64,000 nucleotides of DNA from Hymenolepis diminuta (GCA_900708905.1 CAADRB010000049.1:536604-600603); one strand, 5' to 3'; shown: positions 46,345 through 58,085, numbered from the stretch's first letter. Program-made: numbers and translations. The notes: generated from the sequence alone by a model not told the origin.

Positions 46345-47036
46345 ATTTAACCCGATTAAATAGCAAATCTGTAGATTGGCGTCCTTGTGGTGATTACTGC
46401 GCACTCAATTCGATTACTGTTTCGGACAATTACCCCTTATCTAATATACAAGACTTCTCATCCAATCTTCAGAATAAGATCTCCAAAATCGATCTTGTCC
46501 GTGCTTATAACCAGATTCCCATGGCCGAAGCAGATGTTCCCAAAATCGCCATTGCCACTCCATTTGGTCTGTTTGAATTCCTCCGAATGCCATTTGGTTT
46601 ACGCAACGCAGCCCAGACTTTTCAACGTTTCATTGATAAAGTATTGCATGGCCTTTGTTTTGTCTTTGCCTATATCGACGACATCCTCCTGGCCAGTGAA
46701 AACGAAGAGGAACATAAGAAACATTTAGAGATCATCTTTGAACTACTAAATTCTCATGGACTCATCATTAATCTCTCCAAAAGCGAAATTGGGCAAACTA
46801 CCTTATCTTTCCTCCGTCATACTCTATCCGCCAAGGGCTTCCGACCAACTGACGAAAAAGTAAAGGAGATTCAACAGTTCCCACAACCGAAATCCCTTAA
46901 CCAATTCCGTCAGTTCTTAGGCATGATAAACTTCTATCGCCGTTTCCTACCAAATTCCTCAGCAGTAATTTTTCCGCTCACAGAACTTCTTAAAAAATCT
47001 ACGAAGGCAAATTTCTCTTTCCCCCAGAAGCTGTAA
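46345..47036 (+). pseudogene. Gypsy reverse transcriptase fragment
   Basis: The frame runs from about 46345 to a stop at 47036. It shows the RT motifs DWRPCGDY, the IDLVRAYNQIP substrate-binding region, TPFGLFEFLRMPFGL, the catalytic box YIDDILLAS, and the thumb/connection FRQFLGMINFYRRFLP. The N-terminal fingers are missing, so it is 5'-truncated. The frame ends by a one-base slip in a C-run at about 47021-47026; the connection region then continues in another frame. Confidence 0.9.
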
Positions 47037-47251
47037 CAGCCTTCGTAGAAGTTAAAACTCTGTTAACGGAAAGCACAACGCTCGCATATCAAGACCCAGA
47101 AGCAACCCTAACTCTATCCACAGACCCTTCACAGATCGCTGTTGGCGCAGTTCTCGAACAAAGGACAGGCCAAACTAACCCTCACTCAGACACGATATAG
47201 CACTTTCGGGCGGGAGCTCTTGGCGATCTACAAGGCGGTGAAACATTTCCG
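47037..47251 (+). pseudogene. Gypsy RNase H fragment
   Basis: Two short pieces in different frames: one with TDPSQIAVGAVLEQ (RNase H strand 1), the other with TRYSTFGRELLAIYKAVKHF. A frameshift and probably a small deletion lie between them. The assembly gap cuts off the rest. Confidence 0.75.
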
Positions 47252-47813
47252 NNNNNNNNNNNNNNNNNNNNNNNNNNNNNNNNNNNNNNNNNNNNNNNNN
47301 NNNNNNNNNNNNNNNNNNNNNNNNNNNNNNNNNNNNNNNNNNNNNNNNNNNNNNNNNNNNNNNNNNNNNNNNNNNNNNNNNNNNNNNNNNNNNNNNNNNN
47401 NNNNNNNNNNNNNNNNNNNNNNNNNNNNNNNNNNNNNNNNNNNNNNNNNNNNNNNNNNNNNNNNNNNNNNNNNNNNNNNNNNNNNNNNNNNNNNNNNNNN
47501 NNNNNNNNNNNNNNNNNNNNNNNNNNNNNNNNNNNNNNNNNNNNNNNNNNNNNNNNNNNNNNNNNNNNNNNNNNNNNNNNNNNNNNNNNNNNNNNNNNNN
47601 NNNNNNNNNNNNNNNNNNNNNNNNNNNNNNNNNNNNNNNNNNNNNNNNNNNNNNNNNNNNNNNNNNNNNNNNNNNNNNNNNNNNNNNNNNNNNNNNNNNN
47701 NNNNNNNNNNNNNNNNNNNNNNNNNNNNNNNNNNNNNNNNNNNNNNNNNNNNNNNNNNNNNNNNNNNNNNNNNNNNNNNNNNNNNNNNNNNNNNNNNNNN
47801 NNNNNNNNNNNNN
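47252..47813. other. Assembly gap (562 N)
   Basis: This is an unbroken run of N replacing the end of RNase H and the zinc-binding start of integrase. Two more single Ns are at 49112 and 49114 inside the LTR. The size may be nominal. Confidence 0.99.
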
Positions 47814-48737
47814 GGAACATTTCCACTGCCGGATTCCAGATTCGATCACGTCCATATTGACATTGTTGGTCCTCTTCCACTCTCTAATGGTTTCTCCTAC
47901 CTCCTAACATGTGTCGACCGTTTCTCCCAATGGCAAGACACTTTTCCTATACGCGACTTGGCTGCAGAAACCGTCGCCAGAACCTTCACAGAGAGATGAA
48001 TCGCTACATTCGGTGTCCTTTCCACCATAACTACAGACCGCGGAACCCAATTCGAGTCACAGCTCTTTTCGGAACTAACCAATCTTCTCGGAACCAACCG
48101 GATTCGCACAACTGCCTATCACCCACAGGCTAACGGTCCAGTCGAACGTTTCCACCGCCAATTGAAAGCAGCCCTCGCTGCCCACTGTACCCCTGAGAGA
48201 TGGACAGAAGTCCTTCCTTTGGTCCTTCTTGGCATTCGATCAGCTGTCAAAGAAGACCTTAACTGCTCCGCTGCAGAAATGGTTTTTGGAGTTCCTCTTA
48301 AACTCCCCGGCCAGTTTTTATCCCCCTCTGACAAATCATTTTGACCAAAACCCGTAAATAATGTAGAACGTCTACGCTCCTATATGCAGAATCTACAAGC
48401 CCTCCCGACCCGCCCTACCTCCAATCCCATTTTCATTCCCACTGATCTAAAAACTTGCTCCCCCATTTTCCTTCGCCATGGCGCTGTCCATAAGCCTCTC
48501 CAGCCGATTTATGATGGCCCTTTCAAGGTTCTTCAAAGAAATGAAAAGACGCTCATCATCCTTCAGAATGGCAGAGAATCTGTTGTCTCAATTGATCGCG
48601 TAAAACCTGCCTACCTCGACAAACCAGTAACTGAAAACTCTGCCTCCATGTTTCATCCAAAACCCACGGATAAGGAACCAATAGTAGTTACTCGTAGTGG
48701 AAGACATGTACGCTTCCCAGATTGTTACAAGGTCTGA
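47814..48737 (+). pseudogene. Gypsy integrase and C-terminal domain, broken
   Basis: The core domain shows HIDIVGPLP (first Asp), TTDRGTQF (second Asp) and [13 protein letters not shown] (Glu), i.e. the DD(E) catalytic set. Stops interrupt it at about 47997 and 48342, with a frame change between them. The last part (48384-48737) carries the gypsy integrase tail with YDGPFKVLQRN and IDRVKPAYL. The frame ends just before the polypurine tract. No active enzyme can be made. Confidence 0.9.
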
Positions 48738-48812
48738 ACAGTGCAATTACAATAGACCAATTCATAGCCAGACATTTTGCCGCCTTTACGTGCCTCAAGG
48801 CTGGGGGGAGGA

Positions 48813-49351
48813 TGAAGGATGAATCATTCTTCTCCATAATATTTATTTTACACACTCTCTAATCATCACTAAATCTGATTATCTTGTCTTTATAGCAATG
48901 TCTGTAAACTTTTAACCTTTCCTGACCCAAGCACTCCATAGACAAACATCATGTGTCCTCAGCCGGCCTATTTCCCATCGATCGGAAAAGGTAAGCATAC
49001 CTCGGACGATAGTAGAAGACACCACATGGTCGGCCCTGCTATTAACCAGTCCTGTCTGCACTGGCCCTTCCCTTTCCTACAATCGTCCCGACCAATTAAA
49101 GCACGCATACGNTNATATCCTTATGCGTGTCCTCACCCAAAGTGTCGATTATAAATAGCCTCCATCAGACACACACAAACACACACCAGGGGACTCTAGC
49201 TCGTCAAACGCACCTCCCGTTGCTCAATCCTTCTCCTCCAATTCCCTATTTTCCCTTGAGACTCTGTACCGAGCTTTGTTCAATACAACCTGGTCAACGC
49301 AATCCTTGGTGTTCTTTTCCTTTCATTTACTGTTAGCCATCTGCCGCTACA
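48813..49351 (+). repeat. LTR of the gypsy remnant
   Basis: TGAAGGATGA begins directly after GGGGGGAGGA, and the sequence ends GCTACA. It contains a TATA-like ATTATAAATA at about 49150, CT-rich tracts and a TTCAATACAACCTGGTCAACG block. These align with the LTRs at 26485 and 44689, which are about 100 bp shorter and clearly diverged from it. Confidence 0.7.
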
Positions 49352-49354
49352 TAC

Positions 49355-49363
49355 TGGTGACCC
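49355..49363 (+). other. Primer-binding-type site
   Basis: TGGTGACCC lies three bases after the LTR end and is complementary to a tRNA-Trp 3' end. Two related CTGGTG units follow (about 49372 and 49391). Its place after a 3' LTR is odd; see the finding. Confidence 0.6.
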
Positions 49364-52300
49364 TTAACAATCTGGTGGCCCTCTACAAACTGGTGACAAA
49401 GTAAGTTGCTTTCTGGGACATTCAACAAGTAAACCCTATTATCTTGAGAAGCGGATATATATCTATATATAAAGGTACTAGGATAAAATTCCCCAAAGGA
49501 TTACAAACACTAGACAGTTAAAAAAGGGGAAATTTAAAAATAGAAGCACTGAGAGAAACTGCAAAATTTTCAAAAAGAGACTTTGCAATATGAAACCTAT
49601 ATATGAAATTACCAACGACATTTCCTAATTCCTTAAACACGCTCAAATATTTAGCAAGCATCTTAATAGAAGGACGAAAATAAATTCAGATATTAGTAGT
49701 CGAAATATACCTAGAGAAAAAGCAGGACGCAGAACTCAAAATCTTAAAATTTGCTTAGAATAAATATGAAAAATAGACGATAGGGTAAAAAGTTAGATGC
49801 CATGAAAAAGATGGGAACATCCAAACAAAAACGAAAAAAGCGGTACACTCATTTGAGGCGATCTCCGTTTCGACCAATGATCCAGTTTATCTATATATTT
49901 AAATACGACCAAATCAAAATTAATTAATTAATCACACAGATTGATCAAAATGTATTTTTAAAATTATTTCCATTTTATTACATGCCATAGGCATGTTGAT
50001 GTGGTGTCACTTATAATCCCTATATTTCGGCTTAGCGATCCAACTTTATGGAATATGTATTAACTCAGTCCGAACACCACAGTCCAAAGCAAAAATTTCA
50101 TTCATCCTACATTCTTATATGGATATCTTTTTACTTAAATATACGTAGTCAATATTACAAATCAATCCTTTTCTTCGCTTCATGGAAAAACTATATGCAT
50201 AATTTAAACAGTTAGGCCTAGCAAGAAAGAATAATTATTTAACATTAAATATGGGTAAATAAAAGTAAATGTATCATATTCACAATTTTTGTCTATATTT
50301 TCCACTAGAATCAAATTCTTTCCCCCAATCATTATAAATGAATATTTACATTAATCTGTTTTTAAATAAATAGTACAAATAAGAAGTAAAAAATATGGTA
50401 AATTATTAGAACCTTTTCACAAGGGCACATTAATTTGGGAACGGCTGTCATCAAGATAACCTTCGATAGTTGCTTGAAGAAATGATACTCATCTTTCGCC
50501 GCTTTCAACATTTTTCCTATAAAAATTCCTTTCCTAATTCCCCCACTGACAAAAGACATTTTGTAATTATGCCTATTTGTTTAAGCCGATACCGATTTTG
50601 TTTAGCTTCGTTGATACACGCGCGTTTACAATAGAGTGCCTTGTGTTCTGCTATGGGTTATTGGCTTCTGTGTTACATTGCTATATTATGGAGTTTTCAA
50701 GGTTGCTTTTTTTCTACATACAAGGAAGTAATTTTTTCCCCCAAATTAAATCTTTTATGTAAGATTTTTATTCTCTACCTTTTAATTCCTGCTTCTTTTG
50801 ATTCTCTTTTATTCAAACGAATTTATTTGCATTACGGTCGTTAGTGACGCACAATATAAATTGAACCATCAATGCGAAAACGTGCGTGTCGTTTAAATAT
50901 GGTGGTTTGCATCGTTTTTTATCGTGGTGTTGTTGAGTTGTATCTGTAATTAATGCCTTATCTTAGGGAATTTTAGAGTCGGTTACAGTATCTTGCAGAG
51001 AAGAGCACATTATAACACTCCATATATAGTGGAGTTTTTAGTTTAACAGTATCTGAAAATATAATTTATTCTGAACAAAAGTTTCACAATGAATAGGTTT
51101 CAAGATCTTTTCATTTACTGCTTAAAAGTTTATTGGGACTGGATAGAATCAAACCGAATATGAATACGTTACATCTCTGAAAAACTCCCTCGCAAAACAT
51201 GAAGAAGTATAATATACCTTAGACCCAGTAAGTTCTATTTATTTCAAGAAAATTTAATTGAAATCTGCAGTATCTTTTGACAACTAGAACTATGACCGCC
51301 AAACCCCTGGTTCTAGCGAGCTTGCTAACTCTTTATGGAATTGATGGAGGATGATGAAGCAAACAACTTCGCCCTTTGTAAATAGAGGGCGAAGTTAGAG
51401 AGCAATAGTAGATTTTTTATAATAAACGGTTGGGAGCACAGGGAAAATCATCACAAGAATACCTTGAAATTGAGTGCTTTTGACATTTGATGTCTTGAGC
51501 ACATGCCTTCGGTATTATCTGAGTCTGTCATGACCCCATCAAAATAGTTAGAGATTAGAGAAACTGCATACCCTGAGAAGAGCTGAGGTATGCTTTTTGC
51601 ATAACATTTTTATTCACGGCAGTTGCAAAAATTAATATGAAATGATTTTCAGAGACTACAGCAATATTTATCGGTTATTATCGTTCAATAATTGTTGAAA
51701 TATTTGCGAATAATTATTCCATCTTTCGTATACTTAAACCTACTTGATCATATCCATTTCCGGTGAAGAATATCGTTTTTCAACATCCATTTTGGGCACA
51801 GTCTTACTACTTACAAAACCACATCTTGCTATATACATATTAACATTTGTAAGTGTATTTAATAATGCCAAACAATAGATAGAGGCGTTATCATTTAGAG
51901 ATTATCAACAAATCTCCTGAATAATATATTTTTAATGAACACAGTATTTTAGATAAAATCACAATTTAAACTAATAAGCCTTGTATTGAAAGTGGGACTA
52001 ATGAAGATCAAGAAGGTGGACAATTGGATGAAATTAAATCATCCAAAGGTTTTATTTCTCATCATCTTTGCTTTCCTGCATTTGAGAACGATCTGTATTC
52101 GACCAAACAATGCTAAAATTACTTATCCAGAAAGAAAAATGTTCCAATACTGTATCTTAATTGAAAAGGATAACATGTGTTTTGTTAGGAGGCAGAATCG
52201 ACTATTCTCGACGACCTGGAGTGAAGTTCGAAGGTTTCCGTTCTCGAGTACTGAATTAGCGATTATTATTGCTTTTCCCCTGTGTAATCTCGCCGATGGT

Positions 52301-52595
52301 GCGATAATTGGTAACTCAGTTAGCCAATTATTTTTGCATAACAAAAATCATATAAACGAATTTACGATAAATTATCATTTCATTTCTTAATCTCTTAGTC
52401 CTTCTGGGTCTGAACACTTGTTGTCACTAAATAATCACAGCGAGCACTTAACACTGTTGCAGTGACAGCCCAGGTTATGGGAGTGGCAAAACAGCTTTGT
52501 ATCAGCATCAACATTTGAATGAAAGGAGAAAACAAAGGATCAGGAAGACTTCAAATTCCACTTCATTCTCGATACTTTATACGGTTAAAAATGTA
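49364..52595. other. Region between gypsy remnant and endophilin gene
   Basis: It holds one dispersed repeat (50754-50868), an exon-like scrap (50461-50516, minus) and a 134-codon open frame (51986-52390) without recognisable similarity. Otherwise it is AT-rich and featureless. Confidence 0.5.
50754..50868 (+). repeat. Dispersed AT-rich repeat, copy Y
   Basis: It matches 10045-10144 on the same strand (ATGTAAGATT, TTTTATTCRAACRA, TTTATTTRCATTACGGT, TAAATTGAAC). The similarity may extend weakly about 60 bp upstream. Confidence 0.6.
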
Positions 52596-52601
52596 TTTAT
52601 T
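52596..52601 (-). terminator. Possible poly(A) signal of endophilin gene
   Basis: TTTATT on the plus strand reads AATAAA on the gene strand, about 310 nt past the stop. It is placed by distance only. Confidence 0.35.
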
Positions 52602-52913
52602 CTTCTGCCGTAAAATACAAATATACTGAAATACTTGCTAGAGTGAATTTGGCTACTAAATAAATGGCAATTACTAGCAAAAATTCTATTCCAAAATTGG
52701 AGCAGCTTTTAAATTATGACTTTTAAGTCTCTACAGACACTTTCAAGAAAAGGCCACTTTTCGAATTCATTTTAGTGATTTAAGCAAAAGCGGCACATAA
52801 TATAGTAAGGCACAAATAATGTAAATGATAACTTGAGATGTTAGAAAAGGATTCGTGAAATGAAGGCGAGAGAAGTAAATAACACAATAAGCAATGGAAA
52901 ATGATGAACGGTT

Positions 52914-55176
52914 TCAGGCATGAGGGTGTGAGCTGTCCCATTTTCCAGTGAGTTGTCGCAGTTGTTCCTGGCAGGCAGTGTAATAACGCATCTGAGCAGA
53001 AGCCATTGCCTTGAAATTCTCACGCAAATGGTCCTAAATGCGATCACATAAATACAGACATGTCAACTCACTTGGCAATATAATGCTCACATAGAGAGCA
53101 CAACCACATTCCATTCTCACTAACATTCCCACTGAAAACACATAGTGAGCTGTTTTTATAAGTTAAAAAAGTCTTAGCTAACCGCTCTTGGACTCTCAAA
53201 AGAGGTTAATCACTCAATTTAATATAACTTGATCATCTTTGGACAGTCAGTGGAAACCAAGGAGTAGATTTTGAAATTTGAGCCATATTTAATTGGCGCA
53301 TGATGGACCAATTTAATAAAGTTAGATAGCTTTGGATACTCTGTGTTTTGACCTATTGTATCGATTCTCATACCTAGATGTGACAGGACGCCGAGAAACA
53401 AAGCTAAGAAGTTGAGTTCTCCTGATTTCCTAACTCTTACTCATACTTCCCCTTCCCCTCCTCCCTCTCCCCCCCCCTAAACACTGAAACACTTTTCATT
53501 TCCTAATTTGATAAAATTTCCCTAATAAAACTTAGTTTAAAACTAGCTCCCTCCACCATGCGGAATACATAAAAAATGTTGGGTTTTTTTCTGCATTTTA
53601 AATTCATTTCCCTTTATTCATGAACCAAATGTCTAGTTTATATGATATTTAGGTAACACGCATTACATAGTTTAAATATGTTTAAAACTAAATAATAACC
53701 TACAAGAAATAATCTGCTTGCTCGCCCAATAGAGATATATTTTTACCTACCACTATAGTATATCTAAATGTACTTATTTTACTATTAAATTAGACTTCAA
53801 TAAGTTTAAGCGAAATTCACATGCTATTTATTGATCACGAGTATGACTACTGATTGCAATATTGTGTGCAAGTGCAAGGCACCTATAAACCGACTTTTTG
53901 TACTAAAGCAGGCTTTAGAAGACCTTTAGTTTTTGTCTTCACCTGTTTAAATACATAAAATATTTTTCTTTTATCTGGTTGTTCTGGTCAAAACAAACGG
54001 CAGAGAACGTGTAACATGTTTAGCATAAACTCACAACCAGCTGATAACTTTGTATGCGACACATACACTACAACATGTGAGCGCAACGTTCAGATCGCGC
54101 ACGAAGGTATAACGAGAGAGAGAGAGTTCTTGAAAATTGCTAATTAGTTCAAGACACGCAGAAATCCAATTAGCTAAAGCGTCACATGAGTAAAGTCATG
54201 CAATTAGCGATACTTATTAGAGTAGAAAGTAATTTATAGGGGATATATATGATAATGAAAAAGAATAAAGGCTTACTTGTACGGTTTTGAGCTGGGCATT
54301 AACTTCCCTAGTACTTTGGAGAACTTCGTTATATTTGGCTTGGTTCATTTCAAACGCAGCAATCAACTAAAATTGTAAAAATAGTTAAATTTCGGCAAAT
54401 TTAATGAGAAAAATATGCAATAAGGCAATTACTGGTCTAATTTTCTCCTCCGATGCGCAAGAATCCTTCTTTTGTCTCGCTGAATCATAGTCCAAACGGG
54501 CAAGCTCAAGACTTCTTCGTTGACTCTAAGAACAACGTGAAATATCAATAAAATTAGCCATATACAACATAAACTTGATATCTACAAGCGTACATTGATG
54601 GTGGGATAAACGGTATCAAGGTAGTATTTAGCAGCTGCAAGGAAGCCCTTTTGAACGTCCATAACGAATTGGCGTTCAGCAGCTCCAATATCAGCCTGCA
54701 TTTGACCATGTTGGGAAAGCATAAGTCCAAATACATCACCTAAATAACCTTTACCAAATATTCACATCCACCTACTAGAAGACGTCTGAGTCATTTCATT
54801 AGCAAGATCTTGCTCTAGCTTTCCCAGTAATTCAGCGGCCGTTAACTTAGGCTGCTTCTTTGCATCAAATTTCTCCAAAACCATATCTTGCATACGATCA
54901 GCTAAAGTCAATACAAAATTTTATAATGTAAAGAAAATTACCAGGGTTCGGATTCAACCACGCGGTGACTCCAGAATGAAGTTTCTCACATACTTTCTTC
55001 AATTTGTCAGCATTTTCAAAATCATTGACTATATCATCAGGGTATTGAGTTTTGGTTGAAGCTCCTCGAATTTCATTTGTGAACTAATGAAAATGTATAT
55101 ATGACTCATTATTTACCTGGCTAGCCCGATTAAATAAAGTACTCGCTCCGTCAATGAACTTTCCAAAATTCGCCAT
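52914..55176 (-). CDS. Endophilin-B-like N-BAR protein lacking SH3
   Basis: A membrane-curving BAR protein of the endophilin (SH3GLB) type. Exons 5' to 3': 55176-55117, 55083-54942, 54901-54776, 54739-54594, 54525-54433, 54366-54277, 53033-52914. They total 777 nt, giving 258 residues and a TGA. The N-terminus FNRASQFTNEIRG matches the amphipathic helix and start of endophilin-B. Then follow WLNPNP, AELLGKL, DIGAAERQF, RLDYDSARQKK and DHLRENFKAMASAQMRYY. These cover the whole three-helix BAR domain. The reading stops at SSHPHA, where family members continue for about 100 residues through a linker to an SH3 domain. The last exon has no GT donor before its stop. A splice acceptor (TTTACAG) lies one base before the ATG. 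The gene is divergent from NUBP1. Confidence 0.9.
53034..54276 (-). other. Endophilin last intron (1.2 kb)
   Basis: It contains a pyrimidine-only-like tract at about 53448-53478 on the plus strand (CCCCTTCCCCTCC, then CCCCCCCC) and a (GA)n run at about 54114-54127. No exon coding an SH3 domain was seen on the minus strand. Confidence 0.6.
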
Positions 55177-56083
55177 CCTGTAAACTATTTGAAATAACCT
55201 TGTCTCAAGAGTTATTGAACGACTTTAACAAATTTATTCAAGTTTTTAAATGAAGTAATAAATAAGGTAAAAAGTTAAACTTATTTTTATGTTAAATTGA
55301 CACTTTAAAATTTACTCCGTAATTCTAAGTCATTAATTTTTATTGCTAATTATTGGAAAATGAAATAAATATTCTATTATTATTACACAAATCAACTTGA
55401 TTTTAATTTTAATCAGCATTGAAAATTTGCAGAAAAATAATAAAATAAATCAGAATGCATGTCACTAAACTGAAAATTTTCAGTAAGTCGACAGTTAGCA
55501 TTTTCGGGCAAGTGTGACATCAGGAAACCATAAATTAGTCAATCTGGATACATTCAGTTTTTACTGGCATCTGAAACCAATGCGGTTAAGCTTTTCCATC
55601 GTGTAGATAAGGACTTTCATATCGTACTATTGCATCATATAGTTTGACGAAGTGTAATTTTCAAATGTTATCAATATTAAAAATAACTTAACAGTGTCAT
55701 TCTATTTCACTACGTGGGAGTTAAAATGATTTAAACAGTTCCAGTTTGACAACCTATTTTCATATAACGCAATGCAACTAAGAATTATGTTTTACGTTCT
55801 CATTATGAAACACACCTTGATTCAAAACTTCTAACAATAATGGTTATGATATATTAAAGCAGATAATGTTTAAAATAAATTCAACTCAATTTTAAATCAT
55901 AAAAAAGGAATATTACTTACAGTATGAAACTCAACATGTCAATACGATTTTTAATATTAACTTAAAGGATTCTAAGTGCTGATCTGATTGGTGCATATAC
56001 ATATATGGTATGCTTTATGTCTATTTCCAATAATATTTTTATCAACTTCGTTATTTCAGCAGGGAGCTTTGTATTTGCTATAG
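55177..56083. other. Head-to-head spacer of endophilin and NUBP1
   Basis: 907 nt separate the two start codons of the divergent pair. It is AT-rich with no TATA box or other motif I can defend. It must carry promoters and any 5'UTR exons for both genes. Confidence 0.6.
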
Positions 56084-57712
56084 ATGGAGTTAGAGGATTC
56101 ATCTAGACCCGCCAACGCTCCTGTTCACTGTCCAGGTCCACAGAGTGAATCCGCTGGTAAAGTAGATCCATGTGTCGGATGTGCGAATCAAGCTATCTGT
56201 GCAAGCGGAGCAGCTAAACTCTCCCTTGAAGAACGCGAACCAGAGGTAGTCGCAGAGCTCCGTAAAAGACTTGGTCGCATTAAACAGTGCATTTTCATTC
56301 TCTCTGGTAAAGGTGGAGTTGGCAAAAGTTCCGTCTCAACCTGCTTGGCCTGGGCTTTGTCCAGGCAAAACCAAGGACAGGACCAAGTTGGGCTTTTAGA
56401 TTTAGATATTTGTGGTCCATCAATTCCTTGTCTTATGGGCTGCTTGGATTCAGAAATACATCAAAGCGCAGCCGGTTGGTCGCCAGTTTATGTATCTGAT
56501 AACTTGGCCCTGATGTCTGTTGGCTTTCTTACTTCTCCAGATCAGGCTCTTATTTGGCGGGGACCGCGTAAAAATGCCTTTATTCGTGACCTCCTTTGCA
56601 AGGTTGCTTGGAGCGAAGACGATGAAATGTCCGCTCCCCTGGACTTTCTGCTAATCGATACTCCTCCAGGAACATCAGATGAACATCTCTCTTCAGTTCC
56701 ATATGTCAAAGCTGCTGCATGTCCTACGGCTGCTGTCATTGTGACAACTCCTCAAGAAGTTGCTCTTAGTGATGTGCGGAAGGAGATCAACTTTTGTGAA
56801 AAAATTGGTCTTCCAATTCTAGGAATTGTGGAGAATATGACTGGTATTAGATGTCCGAAATGTGGAGTCTCTACGGAAATATTTCCAAAAACAACTGGGG
56901 GTGCAGACTCATTGAATGGTGTAGAGGTCATGGCTAGAATTCCACTTGAATCGAGATTGACACGATGTCTGGATGAGGGACGATGCCCTTTTGACATAGA
57001 AGGTTAGTGGAATTTCACAAAACTAACATTCAGTTGCAAATTATTAAATAAATAACGGTTTTTCACTTTACCCAACCTTTCAGTTCTAAGTCTCCTTTTT
57101 TGTGCATTACTTTTGATGAATTACCTAGGTTTATCCAAGATTCAAATTTCCTGCTCAAAGAACATTTGATTTTTCTGTCGCTTAGGCGTTTGTTTTACTA
57201 AAATCTGAGTTTTTGTGCCTTTTTAAGGGAAGTTATTTGGGTATCCTCAAAATCTTTAATTATTAAGAAAATTAAACCTGATTTTTTCTTGGAACTCTTT
57301 TTAATTTTTCATTTCAAGTAGTTGCTGCTTTCAAAATGACAGCTACCCCTATTTGATTCATCGTCCGATTAATTTTTTAACTTGCTACTATATGTTTATA
57401 AGTAGGAAGTGGATTTTCGTGTTAAGGTTTCTTCATGTTATCACTTATGTCCTAGTATTCTTATTGATACCTACTGTAATTTGACCTCGCGACTGATCCT
57501 GATTTTTTCAATGCTATTCTCTATTCTTACGTGCTCTTTTTTATGAATTACTTAGCAAATTTGGACTAATAATGATATTAAGATTTTAACTTTCTCTGTC
57601 TTTTTAATTATTTGTAGGTAACGATGCTTCTAGTGATTTGGTAGACGTTATGAAAGTTTTCGATGATTTGGCCACAACTGTCAAGGCAAAGTTCTCCACA
57701 CTACATTCCTGA
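56084..57712 (+). CDS. NUBP1: Cytosolic Fe-S cluster assembly factor NUBP1 (Nbp35)
   Basis: P-loop scaffold ATPase that, with NUBP2/Cfd1, assembles [4Fe-4S] clusters for cytosolic and nuclear proteins. Exons 56084-57002 and 57618-57712, 1014 nt, 337 residues. The N-terminus has the Nbp35-specific ferredoxin-like motif C-X13-C-X2-C-X5-C (Cys16, 30, 33, 39), which sets it apart from NUBP2. The deviant Walker A GKGGVGKS is at 75-82. ALLD-type Walker A' region reads LLDLDICGPSIP, and Walker B/switch reads LLIDTPPGTSDEH. The cluster-bridging CPKC pair is Cys257/Cys260. An in-frame TAG lies right before the ATG, with splice acceptors at 56060 and 56083, so the start is secure. The C-terminal exon is a short helix ending STLHS. 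All key residues are present, so it should be functional. Confidence 0.97.
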
Positions 57713-57755
57713 TTTAGAGTTCTTACTTGATCATTCCTTGTACAATGTAAATAGC

Positions 57756-57761
57756 AATAAA
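57756..57761 (+). terminator. Poly(A) signal of NUBP1
   Basis: AATAAA lies 44 nt past the stop in an AT-rich context. It is the first signal downstream and implies a very short 3'UTR. Confidence 0.75.
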
Positions 57762-57959
57762 AATTTGTCTTTACTTAAATCTCAAGGCTTTATTAGGAGT
57801 GGAAAATAATTAACAAGATGGAGAAATGCGGACTTGGATCAATTTTATCCGTACCAATTGAGAGAACTGTTGCTAAAAGTATATCTTGCAATTTGGGGTA
57901 TAATATGGTGATGCAGTGGTTGACGTAGTTGTCTGAATTATGGTGTTAAAAATGGTCGT

Positions 57960-58085
57960 TTACTGGTGACGCGGTGAGCTGTTTTGTCAGAGATCGCGAG
58001 ATCGACATTCAATGGTACTCATCGGGGGATGCGAATGATCGACCGCATTGGTTAATTCTGGCTAAAAATAGGGATGACAAAATGT
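57960..58085 (+). repeat. tRNA-derived SINE-like repeat, copy B
   Basis: It starts TGACGCGGTGAGC, has the decayed B-box GCGAGATCGACATTC, and ends with the shared tail CTGGCTAAAAATAGGGATGACA. It is alignable with the copies at 7371 and 4815. Confidence 0.5.

Larger units (their letters stand above)
46345..49363 (+). mobile_element. Ty3/gypsy retrotransposon remnant (CsRn1-like)
   Basis: The order is reverse transcriptase, RNase H, an assembly gap, integrase, a G-rich polypurine tract at about 48801-48812, and an LTR. This is Ty3/gypsy order. A TGGTGACCC site follows the LTR, matching the tRNA-Trp primer site known for the CsRn1 clade. Gag, protease and a 5' LTR are absent. Frameshifts and stops make it inactive. 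Confidence 0.85.

Noticed and set aside
47142..47999. Long open frame across the N gap
   Set aside because: Most of it is unknown bases; only its two ends are real (RNase H and integrase pieces).
51986..52390. 134-codon open frame with a hydrophobic N-terminal stretch
   Set aside because: It looks faintly like a secreted small protein, but there is no similarity I know, no second copy and no splice or poly(A) context.
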